From: CAZGMJ01 sp964526785
GTDB lineage: Bacteria; Planctomycetota; Phycisphaerae; Sedimentisphaerales; Anaerobacaceae
Length of the DNA stretch: 64,000 nucleotides
Reading direction: 5' to 3'
Assembly: GCA_964526785.1 (NCBI GenBank)
Contig: CAZGMJ010000019.1
Coordinates: forward strand, 1 to 64,000
Part shown: positions 22,958-32,257 of the stretch, one piece after another
How the letters are laid out: every line of letters begins with the position of its first letter
Numbering within the stretch: position 1 is the stretch's first letter
Notes under the pieces: generated by a model
The model's input: the letters and a program-made list of their open reading frames with translations, nothing else
The model's database searches: none
Told to the model about the DNA's origin: nothing
Program-made: the position numbers and the translations under genes

Positions 22958-24127
22958 TTAAGGAAGTTGGCCGATGGCGTTGGTAGTGATGATCCCGCCC
23001 CCGACCACGCGCACCGGTATCGGCAGGTGTGTGGCGTTGTTGACGCCGGAGAACTCGGTGATGTCGTTCGTGTAGTCCACAATGACTCCGACGTAGTACA
23101 CCTCGCCGACGCCGACATCGAAGGGGATTCTGATGTTGTGCTTGGCCGTATAGACTTTGTTCCGATTCAGCGTCAGTGTGCCCGTCCGAAGGCGCCGGTC
23201 CTTGGTCGTGATCTTGCGATTGGTCGAAAGATACCATGCGGTCTTCACGTTCGACTTGTCGTAATAACCGTTGTTCTCGAACGTGAACTGGGCTTTGTAA
23301 ATGACCCCCGGCTTGACCAGGTAGCGGTATTTGCCCTCGCTGATCTCTTCGTTCGGAGCGAGATCGTCACCGTCGCTCGTGTAAAGATGTGTCCACCAGT
23401 GAACGCTGTACTCGCCCTCCTTGTCCCCGTATTTCCAATGAGAAACGCCGAGATCGTTGGGCTTGCTGTTGTGCGTCTTGCCGTAGAGAAAAACTTCGCC
23501 GTTGCCGCCGTCCTCGCCCGGATAGAAACGGACCTTGCCGTTGTTCGCGTGCAGGTGCGTTTGATCGGAGCCCATGATGTTATATGTGTTGTTCGTATGC
23601 GCAAGGCCGAGTGCATGGCCCATCTCGTGCAACGCCGTGGAGTGCCATTGCCGCCAGTTGCCGCCGTAGGCGACTTTCGTATCCATGTTCAGGGCGTACG
23701 ACCAGTTGCGTTTGGCGTCGAAGAGGATGTCTTTCTCCAGCCACTTGGCGGTGTTGCCGATGCAGCGGGCCCTGCGATAGCATGTCGCCGGTGCGCCGTC
23801 GAGCTTGGACTGCTTGTTGGTGAACCATATCTCGTTCTGGCTGTTGCCTCGCGAGACGTACTTCTCGCCCCAGTTGCGAATGCCGAAGGTAAACCTGCCG
23901 GGAGCCTGGTTCCACCGCCCGTTTGCGCTTTCGAGAGCGTCGCGCCACCCGCTGCCTGACTTGAAACTGTTCTTGCCTGCCCGCCACCTGAGAACCTTGT
24001 CCGGCCAGACAACCTTTTTATCGTTATTCTTGCATATGTAGTAGTGATAAGCCGGCGCGAGCCCCTCGGCAAGCAACATAATGATCGTCGCGGCCAGCAT
24101 CGTTCGATATGTTCTTTGCGTGTTCAT
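22958..24127 (-). CDS. Secreted zinc metalloprotease (metzincin), 389 aa
   Basis: The sequence HEMGHALGLAH (residues 167-177) is the HExxHxxGxxH zinc site of metzincins, and NIMG shortly after gives the Met-turn, as in matrixins (M10). The catalytic domain lies between a signal peptide and about residue 200. The C-terminal part (about 265-385) looks like a CARDB-type beta domain. It probably cuts extracellular proteins. GGGAGG precedes the ATG. It starts 15 bp after the dockerin-like gene, suggesting co-transcription. Confidence 0.85.
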   Translation of the reverse strand: MNTQRTYRTMLAATIIMLLAEGLAPAYHYYICKNNDKKVVWPDKVLRWRAGKNSFKSGSGWRDALESANGRWNQAPGRFTFGIRNWGEKYVSRGNSQNEIWFTNKQSKLDGAPATCYRRARCIGNTAKWLEKDILFDAKRNWSYALNMDTKVAYGGNWRQWHSTALHEMGHALGLAHTNNTYNIMGSDQTHLHANNGKVRFYPGEDGGNGEVFLYGKTHNSKPNDLGVSHWKYGDKEGEYSVHWWTHLYTSDGDDLAPNEEISEGKYRYLVKPGVIYKAQFTFENNGYYDKSNVKTAWYLSTNRKITTKDRRLRTGTLTLNRNKVYTAKHNIRIPFDVGVGEVYYVGVIVDYTNDITEFSGVNNATHLPIPVRVVGGGIITTNAIGQLP

Positions 24128-24142
24128 AATCGGCCTCCCTGG

Positions 24143-25390
24143 TTATTCTGTCGGTCCCGGACAGGCGGGATCATCCGGATGGTTGCATTCCAGCCATGTC
24201 TCGGACAAAGCCACAAAATCAAAGAAGTCCACGTAACAGTCCGGCCTGCCCTGAGGCCCGGAAATGTCACCCCGAATCGGCCCCTCGGTCAGAAGACGCA
24301 GCTCGCACGGAGTCTCCGGCAGAACGGGATCGCCCCCGGAAAGCTCGAAAAGTCGTGCTTCGACGCGTTCGGCCTCCAGAATTGCCTCGCGGCGCTCCGG
24401 GTCGAGTTCTTCCAGCCACGGGCGCGGCTCTTCGGCCGGCGGTTCCTGCTCGGAATCGCCCGGTTCGTCCTCCCCGAAAGCCTCCACAACGAAGGGCAAA
24501 TCCGGATCGGCGCTGTTGATCGGCGGCAGGGCCGCCAGCTCGCTCGGCGTGTGCACCTCCGCCACGACAGCGTCGAGAAATGCGTCGAATTGCGATTCCT
24601 CGAAGTGTGGTCCCTTTGCGATGGGCGGTTGCGGATCGGGCTCGACATCCGGCAGCGAATACTCGTTCTCCGGGTCGACCACAACCTTCTCGAGAACGAA
24701 GTCGCCTATGGTGTTGACCAGTATCTCCGGGAAGGGATGATACGGACCAAAGGCGACCTCGTCCCGAGCCTGCGTGGAATTTGCAGTTCCTGGTGCGAGC
24801 ACCAGTTCCTGCCCGTAATTATTGTAAATGAAGTTGCGCGTCGGTTGATTGGAGCGGGGCAGAATCCAGAGCCTCCCATAGCCGCTGCGGTACAGCGGGC
24901 AGGCCTTGACTTCGTTGCGATCCACAAAAAGAATCGAGCGGTCACCGACATCGAAGAACGGATATGTATCGACAAACAGAATCTCCTCCGAGTCGTGGGG
25001 AAACGGCCCGCCGACAAAACGCAGCGTCAGGTGTTGTTGCTGGGCGATAACCACCGGCCCGCCGGGCGGCAGTTTGCCTTTAAAGATCCGCTCGACGCTG
25101 AACGTAACGAAGCTGTGAGGCAGATCAGAGCCGTCCTCGAAGACCGGCGCTCCGTCCTCGCTCGCCGGCAGTCCGGTCGTCGGATCGATAACCGCAACCG
25201 CCTCGGAGTTGCGATATTCAATACTCTCGACGCGTCCCTTGAAGATGAACTGCGAGTGGAGTACGAAATCGCGGATGTCCATGTCGGCGTCGTCCTCGTG
25301 AGCCAGAGCCGCCGGAGTCGTGGGAAGCAGTCCCGCCGCCAATACGCATGCAGAGGATACGAACAAGATGTAGATATGTACTCGGAACAT
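24143..25390 (-). CDS. Secreted protein with dockerin-like C-terminus, 415 aa
   Basis: Signal peptide at the N-terminus (about 1-29), then a beta-rich body of about 190 residues (ADMDIRDFVLHSQFIFKGRV) and a Pro/Glu-rich region (about 225-345). The C-terminus (DCYVDFFDFVALSETWLEC) carries a single dockerin-like half typical of secreted proteins in Sedimentisphaerales. No catalytic site is recognised. AGGAGG precedes the ATG at 25390. First gene of a leftward trio with the metalloprotease and PDZ protein, which may handle or anchor proteins at the surface. Confidence 0.75.
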   Translation of the reverse strand: MFRVHIYILFVSSACVLAAGLLPTTPAALAHEDDADMDIRDFVLHSQFIFKGRVESIEYRNSEAVAVIDPTTGLPASEDGAPVFEDGSDLPHSFVTFSVERIFKGKLPPGGPVVIAQQQHLTLRFVGGPFPHDSEEILFVDTYPFFDVGDRSILFVDRNEVKACPLYRSGYGRLWILPRSNQPTRNFIYNNYGQELVLAPGTANSTQARDEVAFGPYHPFPEILVNTIGDFVLEKVVVDPENEYSLPDVEPDPQPPIAKGPHFEESQFDAFLDAVVAEVHTPSELAALPPINSADPDLPFVVEAFGEDEPGDSEQEPPAEEPRPWLEELDPERREAILEAERVEARLFELSGGDPVLPETPCELRLLTEGPIRGDISGPQGRPDCYVDFFDFVALSETWLECNHPDDPACPGPTE

Positions 25391-25717
25391 GGCCGCCTCC
25401 TGCAATGAAGCCTGGGTGATGGTCTTGAGCCTTGTATGCAGAACTCGGGCCGAATGCGGGTCCGAGAGAAGTGTCCGGTTTGCAAAGAACGTATGGTTTG
25501 CTGTAATGCCTACGCCGAAATCTTCAGCGTGTGCTGTAGAAATAGGACTAAATTAGTAATATATTTTGTCTGATCGACTATTGCCCCGCCAATGAAGTGT
25601 TCATGCGTGTGTCTCGCTGCGAATCATGGCGCGCAATGCAATGGCCCATAGCGCTGTCAATTCGTTCTGCGGGCTCATGACCGCGCCAGTCTATCGCATG
25701 TCCCGACAGCTCGCGCA
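25391..25717. other. Intergenic stretch
   Basis: 327 bases between leftward genes, partly AT-rich around 25546-25575. It should hold the promoter of the dockerin-like operon; no gene or repeat is seen. Confidence 0.35.
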
Positions 25718-26644
25718 TTAACCCGGCAGTTGCCAGGCTTTGGGTGTAACCTCGTGTATATTCGGCTTGACCTCGACGGTCTTGTTGCCCATGGCCCAGG
25801 CCAGTCCGCCCAGAATAATCCCCTGGACCTTTGGGTTGGTCCAGATGTCGTCTCTGTGGCCGAACGATGTGTAAAACACCCTGCCTTTATTGTGCATGCG
25901 GGCCCAGGTCGCCGGGAAGGGCGGCCGCTGGTAGCATTCGCCCTGCATCCCTTCGTTGTCCTCGATCAGGATTACGTGCAGATCTTCGGCAAAATTCTTC
26001 AGCGCGTACCACTCCTCCTTGAGCCTCTGTGATTCGCCGAACTGCTTGACGCCGGGAAAATCAGGTGAGGCCGCGCGAATAAGAGCCTCCTGCTGCGCCC
26101 CGTGCACGATGAATTCGCCGCCTATCATAGCGATATACGGATCGACCTTGCTCTGGTTTTCCTTGCGGGATCCCTTCGAATGGAACGTATCGGTGGCCGC
26201 ATGAAAACCGACGAAACCCTTGCCCGCGGCAATTGCCTGCAGCAGCCGCTTCTTGCCCTCGGCGGACATCGGCGGCGTCTGGGCCTTGTTCGGTTTGGTC
26301 AGATCGCCGCTGGTGTAAAATGCGATCGTGTCATACTGATCCAGATCGCCGTCGAAAACCCGGCCGTCCTTCGTGCAGACCACTTCGAACCCGTGCCGCC
26401 TGCCCAGTTCGGTGAGAATTCTCTCGGAGATGCTGAGTTGTCCGTCCTTGCGTTTGACCGCGCCGTGCTCGAAGCCCGCCGAACGCGTGAAGTAGAGGAT
26501 CTTCTGTTTCTTCTCTTCGGCCGAGCGAACCCACGCACTCGGGAAAGCTGAAGCGGTCACGAATGCCGCCCCGGCCGCTCGCAATATGGTCCGTCGATTC
26601 ATCTTGTTTCCGTTGGAAAGGCCTGATTCGTGTTGCACAGCCAT
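25718..26644 (-). CDS. ThuA-domain protein, Tat-exported, 308 aa
   Basis: A Tat signal (NRRTILRAAGAAFVTAS) precedes a ThuA-like glutamine amidotransferase-type fold: KILYFTRSAGFEHGAV, DQYDTIAFYTSGDLTK, GFVGFHAATDTFHSK and WARMHNKGRVFYTSFGHR. ThuA proteins are linked to trehalose and other sugar use, with unclear chemistry. The ATG at 26644 is chosen because AGGAGGTTGAT precedes it. It lies back to back with the large secreted PQQ gene, so the interval 26645-26869 may hold divergent promoters. Confidence 0.85.
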   Translation of the reverse strand: MAVQHESGLSNGNKMNRRTILRAAGAAFVTASAFPSAWVRSAEEKKQKILYFTRSAGFEHGAVKRKDGQLSISERILTELGRRHGFEVVCTKDGRVFDGDLDQYDTIAFYTSGDLTKPNKAQTPPMSAEGKKRLLQAIAAGKGFVGFHAATDTFHSKGSRKENQSKVDPYIAMIGGEFIVHGAQQEALIRAASPDFPGVKQFGESQRLKEEWYALKNFAEDLHVILIEDNEGMQGECYQRPPFPATWARMHNKGRVFYTSFGHRDDIWTNPKVQGIILGGLAWAMGNKTVEVKPNIHEVTPKAWQLPG

Positions 26645-26869
26645 ATCAACCTCCTGACGCATGTCCATATCATTATCAAAAACGCCTCCACCAAACCGCT
26701 ACGATCCATTCACGCCGGTACGATTATCCACCCGCAACTGCTGTTTGTCCACCGTCTTTTCGGCCCTGTTGCACCCGATCCGCTCTCCGTGCAATTGCAG
26801 ACATCGCCCCGAGCCGGTACAATGCCCGCACAGGTTTGTTCGATTGGCCGATTGCAAGGAGATACATTC

Positions 26870-29800
26870 ATGAATGCACCGCGACAACTGCTCTGGACCC
26901 TCACCTTAGCCTGCCTTCTTTGCACTATTGCCTCCGCTGCACAACAGCCTGCGGCCTGCGAAAAGGAAGCCCGGCGGATACTGGACGCCGCCGGCATCGA
27001 GGGCGGCCTGATCGTGCACGTTGGCTGCGGCGACGGCCGACTGACGGCCGCGCTGAGCGCCAACGACGGCTGTCTCGTTCACGGCCTTGATTCCGACCCC
27101 GCTCTTGTTACCCGGGCCCGCGAGCACATCCGCTCGCACGGCCTGTACGGCCCGATTTGTGTCGATACACTTGCAGGCAGGAGACTGCCGTACGTTGACA
27201 ACCTCGTAAATCTAGTGGTCTCGGAAGACCTCGGCCGTCTCGGCATGGAGGAAGTCATGCGGGTCCTTTGTCCGGGGGGGGTGGCCTGTATCAAGCAAGA
27301 CGGCAAGTGGAGGCGAACCGTCAAACCCCGCCCCGATGCGCTGGACGACTGGACGCATTATCTGCACGATGCATCGAACAATGCGGTCTCGCACGACTCC
27401 GTCGTCGGCCCGCCCGATCGCATGCAGTGGATCGGCAGCCCGCGCTATGGACGTCATCACGACCGCATGTCCAGCGTCAGTGCGGCGGTCTCGGCCGGCG
27501 GACGCGTCTTTTACATCATCGACGAAGCCTCGCCCGCTTCGATTCTTATTCCTCCGAAATGGACCCTCGTCGCCCGGGACGCCTTCAATGGAACAGTTCT
27601 CTGGAAACGCCCGCTTGCCAACTGGCATACCCACCTCTGGCCGCTCAAAAGCGGTCCCGCCCAACTGCCCCGGCGGCTTGTTGCCGCGGGCGACCGCGTT
27701 TACGCTACGCTCGGTTTCGACGCGCCGCTGACGGCGCTCGACGCAAGCACCGGGACGACCCTCCATACATATGATCAGACCAGAGCAACCGAAGAGATCG
27801 TATACGACGACGGGGTTCTGTATCTGCTGGTGAATCCAAATCTGGACGCGCCCGAGTTCGCCGGGCTCGACAGAATCAAGCATGCCTACGGAGGCGGCTT
27901 CTGGGATGGCAAACCCCGCAACATTGTCGCGGTCGAAGCCGCGACCGGCGAAAAGCTCTGGGCCGCCGAACATACGGTCCTGCCGGTTACGCTGGCGACG
28001 GCGGGGCGGCGCGTCTTTTTCCACGACGGTCGAAAGGTCGTATGCCTTGATGGCGGGACCGGCGCACCGGCATGGCATTCCGATCCCATCGATCGCTCGC
28101 AGGTTATTAAATCGTTCTACTCGCCTACACTGGTCGTACACGATGATGTGGTGCTCTTTTCGGGAGGCGAGACGGCGGGCCAGCAAACCGGCTCATGGTA
28201 CAGAACGGGCAAGGATACGCTGACTGCTGTCTCTGCCGCGACGGGCAAAGTCCTGTGGACTGCGCCCCATCCGCCTTCCGGATATCGCTCGCCTGAAGAT
28301 GTTCTCGTTGCGAACAATCTGGTGTGGACGGGCGAGACAACGAGCGGCAGGGCGGCCGGGGCCTTTACGGGCCGTGACTTGCGCACCGGCAGGGTCGTTC
28401 AGGAGTTCGCACCCGAACTCGATACGTACTGGTTCCACCATCGCTGCTATCGCGGCAAGGCGACGGACAACTACCTCTTGATGTCGCGAACGGGCGTGGA
28501 ATTCATCGACGTCAAGACCGAACAATGGACCCCGCATCACTGGGTCCGCGGCGCATGCCTTTACGGCATCATGCCCGCCAACGGCCTGATGTACAGTCCG
28601 CCACACCCGTGTGCATGTTATCTTGAGGCCAAAATGTACGGATTCAACGCCCTGGCCCCTCGCCGGGTTGGCCCTCGTGTTGTCAAACCGATAGGTGACG
28701 ACGACCGGTTGACAAAAGGGCCCGCCTATGGCACACGCATCAACGCCGCTGGATCGGACGATGACTGGCCCACATATCGCTGTGACGCCGGGCGCAGTGG
28801 TACAACGAAGATGACGCTTTCGGAGAAGTTGCGGCCGGGTTGGCACACCGGAATTGGCGGCAAACTCACTGCCCCGGTCATTGCCGGCGGCAGAATCTAC
28901 GTCGCATCCAAAGATCAGCACGCCCTGTACGCACTCGACGGCGATTCGGGCAAGCAACTCTGGCGATTTACCGCCGGCGGAAGAATCGATTCGCCGCCGA
29001 CCGTTTACGAAGGCCGCGTCCTGTTCGGCTGTGCCGACGGCCGCGTCTATTGCCTCCGGGCGTCGGATGGAGCCGCCGTCTGGACCTTCCTCGCCGCCCC
29101 GACGGATCAACGCCTGATGGCGTTCGAGCAAATCGAGTCGGTATGGCCCGTGCACGGCAGCGTACTGGTGCAGGACGACGTTCTGTATTTCGCGGCCGGC
29201 CGGTCGATGTTCCTCGATGGCGGAGTATTGCTCTGGCGGCTCGATCCGAAAACAGGCCGTGTTCTTTCCAAAACGGCGATGGACAGCACCGAAGCGTCGA
29301 CGGGCAAAGACCTCCAGGACTACATCACCTGGCTGAACATGCCCGCGGCCCTTCCCGATATTCTCTCCAGCGATGGACGTCTCGTTTACATGCGGTCGCA
29401 GCCGTTCCAGCTGGACGGAACCCGGCTGCCGCTGGAGAAAATGCCTCAGGGACAGGACGCCGACCGCGGTGCACCGGCCGCCACCCAGCGAGCCGATCGC
29501 GCCCATCTTTTCAGTCCGACCGGCTTTCTCGACGATACGTACTGGCATCGCACCTATTGGATGTACGGCAGCCGCTTTGTCAGCGGATGGTGCGGCTACT
29601 ATCTCGCCGGCCGTTCCGCTCCTGCAGGCCGCATTCTCGTCTTCGATGATTTGACGGTCTACGGTTTCGGCCGAAAGCCCCAGTACTACCGATGGACGAC
29701 CCCCATCGAGCACCAGCTCTTCGCCGCGCCCAAATCGAATGCCGGCGAAGCAACCGGTGCCCGCGGCAACGCGCCCGTGACGCGGATACAGGTCGAAAAA

Positions 29801-30775
29801 TCGTCGAGCCTCAATCCGGCCAACCAGCCTCTGACCGTACAGGCGCACATCCGGGCGAACAAGCCCGACGGCGTTATCATCGCCCGCGGAGGCAGTTCGC
29901 AGGGCTATGCGCTCTATATTCGCAAAGGTCGGCCCCGGTTCGCTCTGCGCATCAACCAGCAAGTGTATTCCGTCTCCGCCAGGCAAAGCGTCACCGATCA
30001 ATGGGTGCACATCGCCGGCGTGTTGAGCCGTGATAAAAAAATCGCTGTCTATGTCGATGGCAAACTCGCCGGATCGCGGCCGGTCCCCAGCCTGATGACC
30101 GCCGACCCCGCCGAGGCCATGCAGATCGGAGCCGATGAAGGTTCTATCGTGGGTGAATACACGGGCGAAATGCCGTTTGCCGGACTTATCGACGAAGTGC
30201 GAATCGATCATCGAGCACTTACCGCCGCGCAGATCGAAAACTGTGCCTCCAAGCCGGGCGGAATACCGAAAAGTGAAAGCATCGTTCTCTGGTATTCATT
30301 CGATGATGGTAAGGCCGCGGATGATTCGGACAATGGCAACAACGGCACCGTGGAAGGAGCTGCCATTGTCAATGGTCGCACCGGCCGCGCGATGCAGTTC
30401 AGCGGTAAGAGCAAACAGGCATCCGATTTCGATGTGGAGCACCGCTGGACGCGCGATCTGCCCATACTGGCCCGCGCGATGGTCCTGGCCGGCCGCACGC
30501 TGTTCGTTGCCGGCGTGCCCGACGTGATCGATGAACCCGAGGCTTTGAGAGATATAGACGATCCGGCCACAAGACCGGCGCTCGTTCGTCAGGCAGCCGC
30601 CATTGCAGGAAAGACAGGCGGACTCCTGCTCGCAATCTCTCCCTCGGACGCTGATGAAACAGCCCGATACGAGTTGGACAGTCCCCCGGTATTCGATGGG
30701 ATGGCCGCGGCGTCCGGACGGCTCTACATGACAACCGTCGACGGCGACGTACTGTGCTTCCAGTCCGCACAATGA
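26870..30775 (+). CDS. Secreted methyltransferase/PQQ-propeller/LamG fusion, 1301 aa
   Basis: A signal peptide (about 1-23) is followed by a class I SAM methyltransferase-like domain (motif VHVGCGDGRL at 49-58, to about 140). Then come long stretches of PQQ-type propeller repeats (about 170-960), a LamG/concanavalin-like domain (about 975-1115) and more propeller strands. A methyltransferase outside the cytoplasm would lack SAM, so this domain may be a non-catalytic binding unit. AAGGAG precedes the ATG at 26870. It leads a rightward run with two beta-helix proteins. Confidence 0.8.
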   Translation: MNAPRQLLWTLTLACLLCTIASAAQQPAACEKEARRILDAAGIEGGLIVHVGCGDGRLTAALSANDGCLVHGLDSDPALVTRAREHIRSHGLYGPICVDTLAGRRLPYVDNLVNLVVSEDLGRLGMEEVMRVLCPGGVACIKQDGKWRRTVKPRPDALDDWTHYLHDASNNAVSHDSVVGPPDRMQWIGSPRYGRHHDRMSSVSAAVSAGGRVFYIIDEASPASILIPPKWTLVARDAFNGTVLWKRPLANWHTHLWPLKSGPAQLPRRLVAAGDRVYATLGFDAPLTALDASTGTTLHTYDQTRATEEIVYDDGVLYLLVNPNLDAPEFAGLDRIKHAYGGGFWDGKPRNIVAVEAATGEKLWAAEHTVLPVTLATAGRRVFFHDGRKVVCLDGGTGAPAWHSDPIDRSQVIKSFYSPTLVVHDDVVLFSGGETAGQQTGSWYRTGKDTLTAVSAATGKVLWTAPHPPSGYRSPEDVLVANNLVWTGETTSGRAAGAFTGRDLRTGRVVQEFAPELDTYWFHHRCYRGKATDNYLLMSRTGVEFIDVKTEQWTPHHWVRGACLYGIMPANGLMYSPPHPCACYLEAKMYGFNALAPRRVGPRVVKPIGDDDRLTKGPAYGTRINAAGSDDDWPTYRCDAGRSGTTKMTLSEKLRPGWHTGIGGKLTAPVIAGGRIYVASKDQHALYALDGDSGKQLWRFTAGGRIDSPPTVYEGRVLFGCADGRVYCLRASDGAAVWTFLAAPTDQRLMAFEQIESVWPVHGSVLVQDDVLYFAAGRSMFLDGGVLLWRLDPKTGRVLSKTAMDSTEASTGKDLQDYITWLNMPAALPDILSSDGRLVYMRSQPFQLDGTRLPLEKMPQGQDADRGAPAATQRADRAHLFSPTGFLDDTYWHRTYWMYGSRFVSGWCGYYLAGRSAPAGRILVFDDLTVYGFGRKPQYYRWTTPIEHQLFAAPKSNAGEATGARGNAPVTRIQVEKSSSLNPANQPLTVQAHIRANKPDGVIIARGGSSQGYALYIRKGRPRFALRINQQVYSVSARQSVTDQWVHIAGVLSRDKKIAVYVDGKLAGSRPVPSLMTADPAEAMQIGADEGSIVGEYTGEMPFAGLIDEVRIDHRALTAAQIENCASKPGGIPKSESIVLWYSFDDGKAADDSDNGNNGTVEGAAIVNGRTGRAMQFSGKSKQASDFDVEHRWTRDLPILARAMVLAGRTLFVAGVPDVIDEPEALRDIDDPATRPALVRQAAAIAGKTGGLLLAISPSDADETARYELDSPPVFDGMAAASGRLYMTTVDGDVLCFQSAQ

Positions 30776-30876
30776 CCGTTTGTCAGTGCGGCGCATTCAC
30801 CGGACAGCAAGACTGCACGGCGGGACAATGCTGCGGCCTCTCAGAGACCGGCATCTAGTTCTTTGGAGACCAGACA

Positions 30877-32214
30877 ATGAAACCTCCGAACCTCATACTA
30901 TACTCGGTCGTGCTGGGCTTGCTGCTTTCGACAATCCCGGCAAATGCGGAAGCCCCGAAGGACTTTTCGCCACCGTCCGACCAGCAGCAGTTACCTCACG
31001 CAATGCACTCGCCAATGTCCGAGTTGCCCCATATCACGGTCGGCATGGATTCGGGCGACATCGTCGGCGCGGACAACCGGGCCTTGCAGGCGGCGGTCGA
31101 TTACATCGCCGGTCTTGGGGGCGGTGTTGTCAATGTTCGCCCCGGCCGGTACGACATGTACGACTCGCTCCATCTGCGATCGAACGTTGTGGTCCGGGCG
31201 GCGAAAGGACGCACCATACTCAAGAAAGCCGACGGGGCGGTTTCGCCTTTGGCGCTCGATGGCGATTTTGGCCAGGAGCAAATCACCACCGAGAAGACCG
31301 ACGGATTCGCAGTCGGCTACGGCGTAGCGATATGGGACGACAACGCGGGCGGCTTCCATACTACCGTCGCCCGCATCACGGGAAGACGCGGCAACACATT
31401 CTCTGTCAGCAGGCCCCTGATGGCCGATTGCATGGTCCATAGAAACGCCAGAGCCGCGACCGTTTTTCCCGTTGTCAGCGGCTACGATCTCGTTAATGCC
31501 GCGGTCGAAGGCATTACAGTCGAAGGCAACCGCGATGCGAACATACACCTGAACGGCTGCAGAGGAGCGGGTATATTCCTGTACCGTGGATTCGCGACAA
31601 CTATCGAAGGCTGCACCGTGCGCAACTTTAACGGCGACGGCATCAGCTTCCAGCAGTCCAACGACGTCGAAGTAGTCGACTGCGTCAGCGAGAACAACGC
31701 GTCGCTGGGAATCCATCCGGGCAGCGGTTCCCAGCGGCCGCTCGTGCGCGACTGTCTGGCCAGAGGCAACGGCACCGACGGTCTCTTTCTATGCTGGCGC
31801 GTTCGCCACGGCCTGTTCGAAAACAATCTGCTCGAAAAGAACGGCCGCTTCGGCATCTCTATCGGCCATAAGGACTCGGACAACATCTTGCGCAAAAACA
31901 CCGTCCGCATGAACGACAGCAACGGCGTTTTCTTCCGCAATGAATCGCTCGGCATGGGCGCCCACCGCAACCGTCTCGACAATAACATCGTCGAAAACAA
32001 CGGCCGCTCGGGCCGGGCCGCGGGTATCCGCATCCGCGGATATACGAACGACCTGATCTTCAAAAACAATATCATCCGCGATACGCGCACGGGCGATGAC
32101 GCAACCCAGACCGTCGGCGTGCTCATCGAGGAAAATGTCGGCCGTGTGTTGCTCGAAGGAAACGAGATAGAAGCCGCCGAAAGAATCGTAGACAAGAGAA
32201 ACCAGAAGCAATAA
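30877..32214 (+). CDS. Secreted right-handed beta-helix protein, 445 aa
   Basis: Signal peptide, then a chain of parallel beta-helix rungs visible as recurring NxxGI/V, NNxIxxN and FENNLLEKNGRFGI-type turns from about 190 to 430. These folds are found in pectate lyases, alginate epimerases and carbohydrate binders. No catalytic residues can be assigned from sequence. It lies 100 bp after the large PQQ protein. Probably acts on or binds polysaccharide outside the cell. Confidence 0.8.
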   Translation: MKPPNLILYSVVLGLLLSTIPANAEAPKDFSPPSDQQQLPHAMHSPMSELPHITVGMDSGDIVGADNRALQAAVDYIAGLGGGVVNVRPGRYDMYDSLHLRSNVVVRAAKGRTILKKADGAVSPLALDGDFGQEQITTEKTDGFAVGYGVAIWDDNAGGFHTTVARITGRRGNTFSVSRPLMADCMVHRNARAATVFPVVSGYDLVNAAVEGITVEGNRDANIHLNGCRGAGIFLYRGFATTIEGCTVRNFNGDGISFQQSNDVEVVDCVSENNASLGIHPGSGSQRPLVRDCLARGNGTDGLFLCWRVRHGLFENNLLEKNGRFGISIGHKDSDNILRKNTVRMNDSNGVFFRNESLGMGAHRNRLDNNIVENNGRSGRAAGIRIRGYTNDLIFKNNIIRDTRTGDDATQTVGVLIEENVGRVLLEGNEIEAAERIVDKRNQKQ

Positions 32215-32257
32215 GCCGTCCCCTTAAGTGCGGACAGGCATCCACGGAGGCAGGTAA

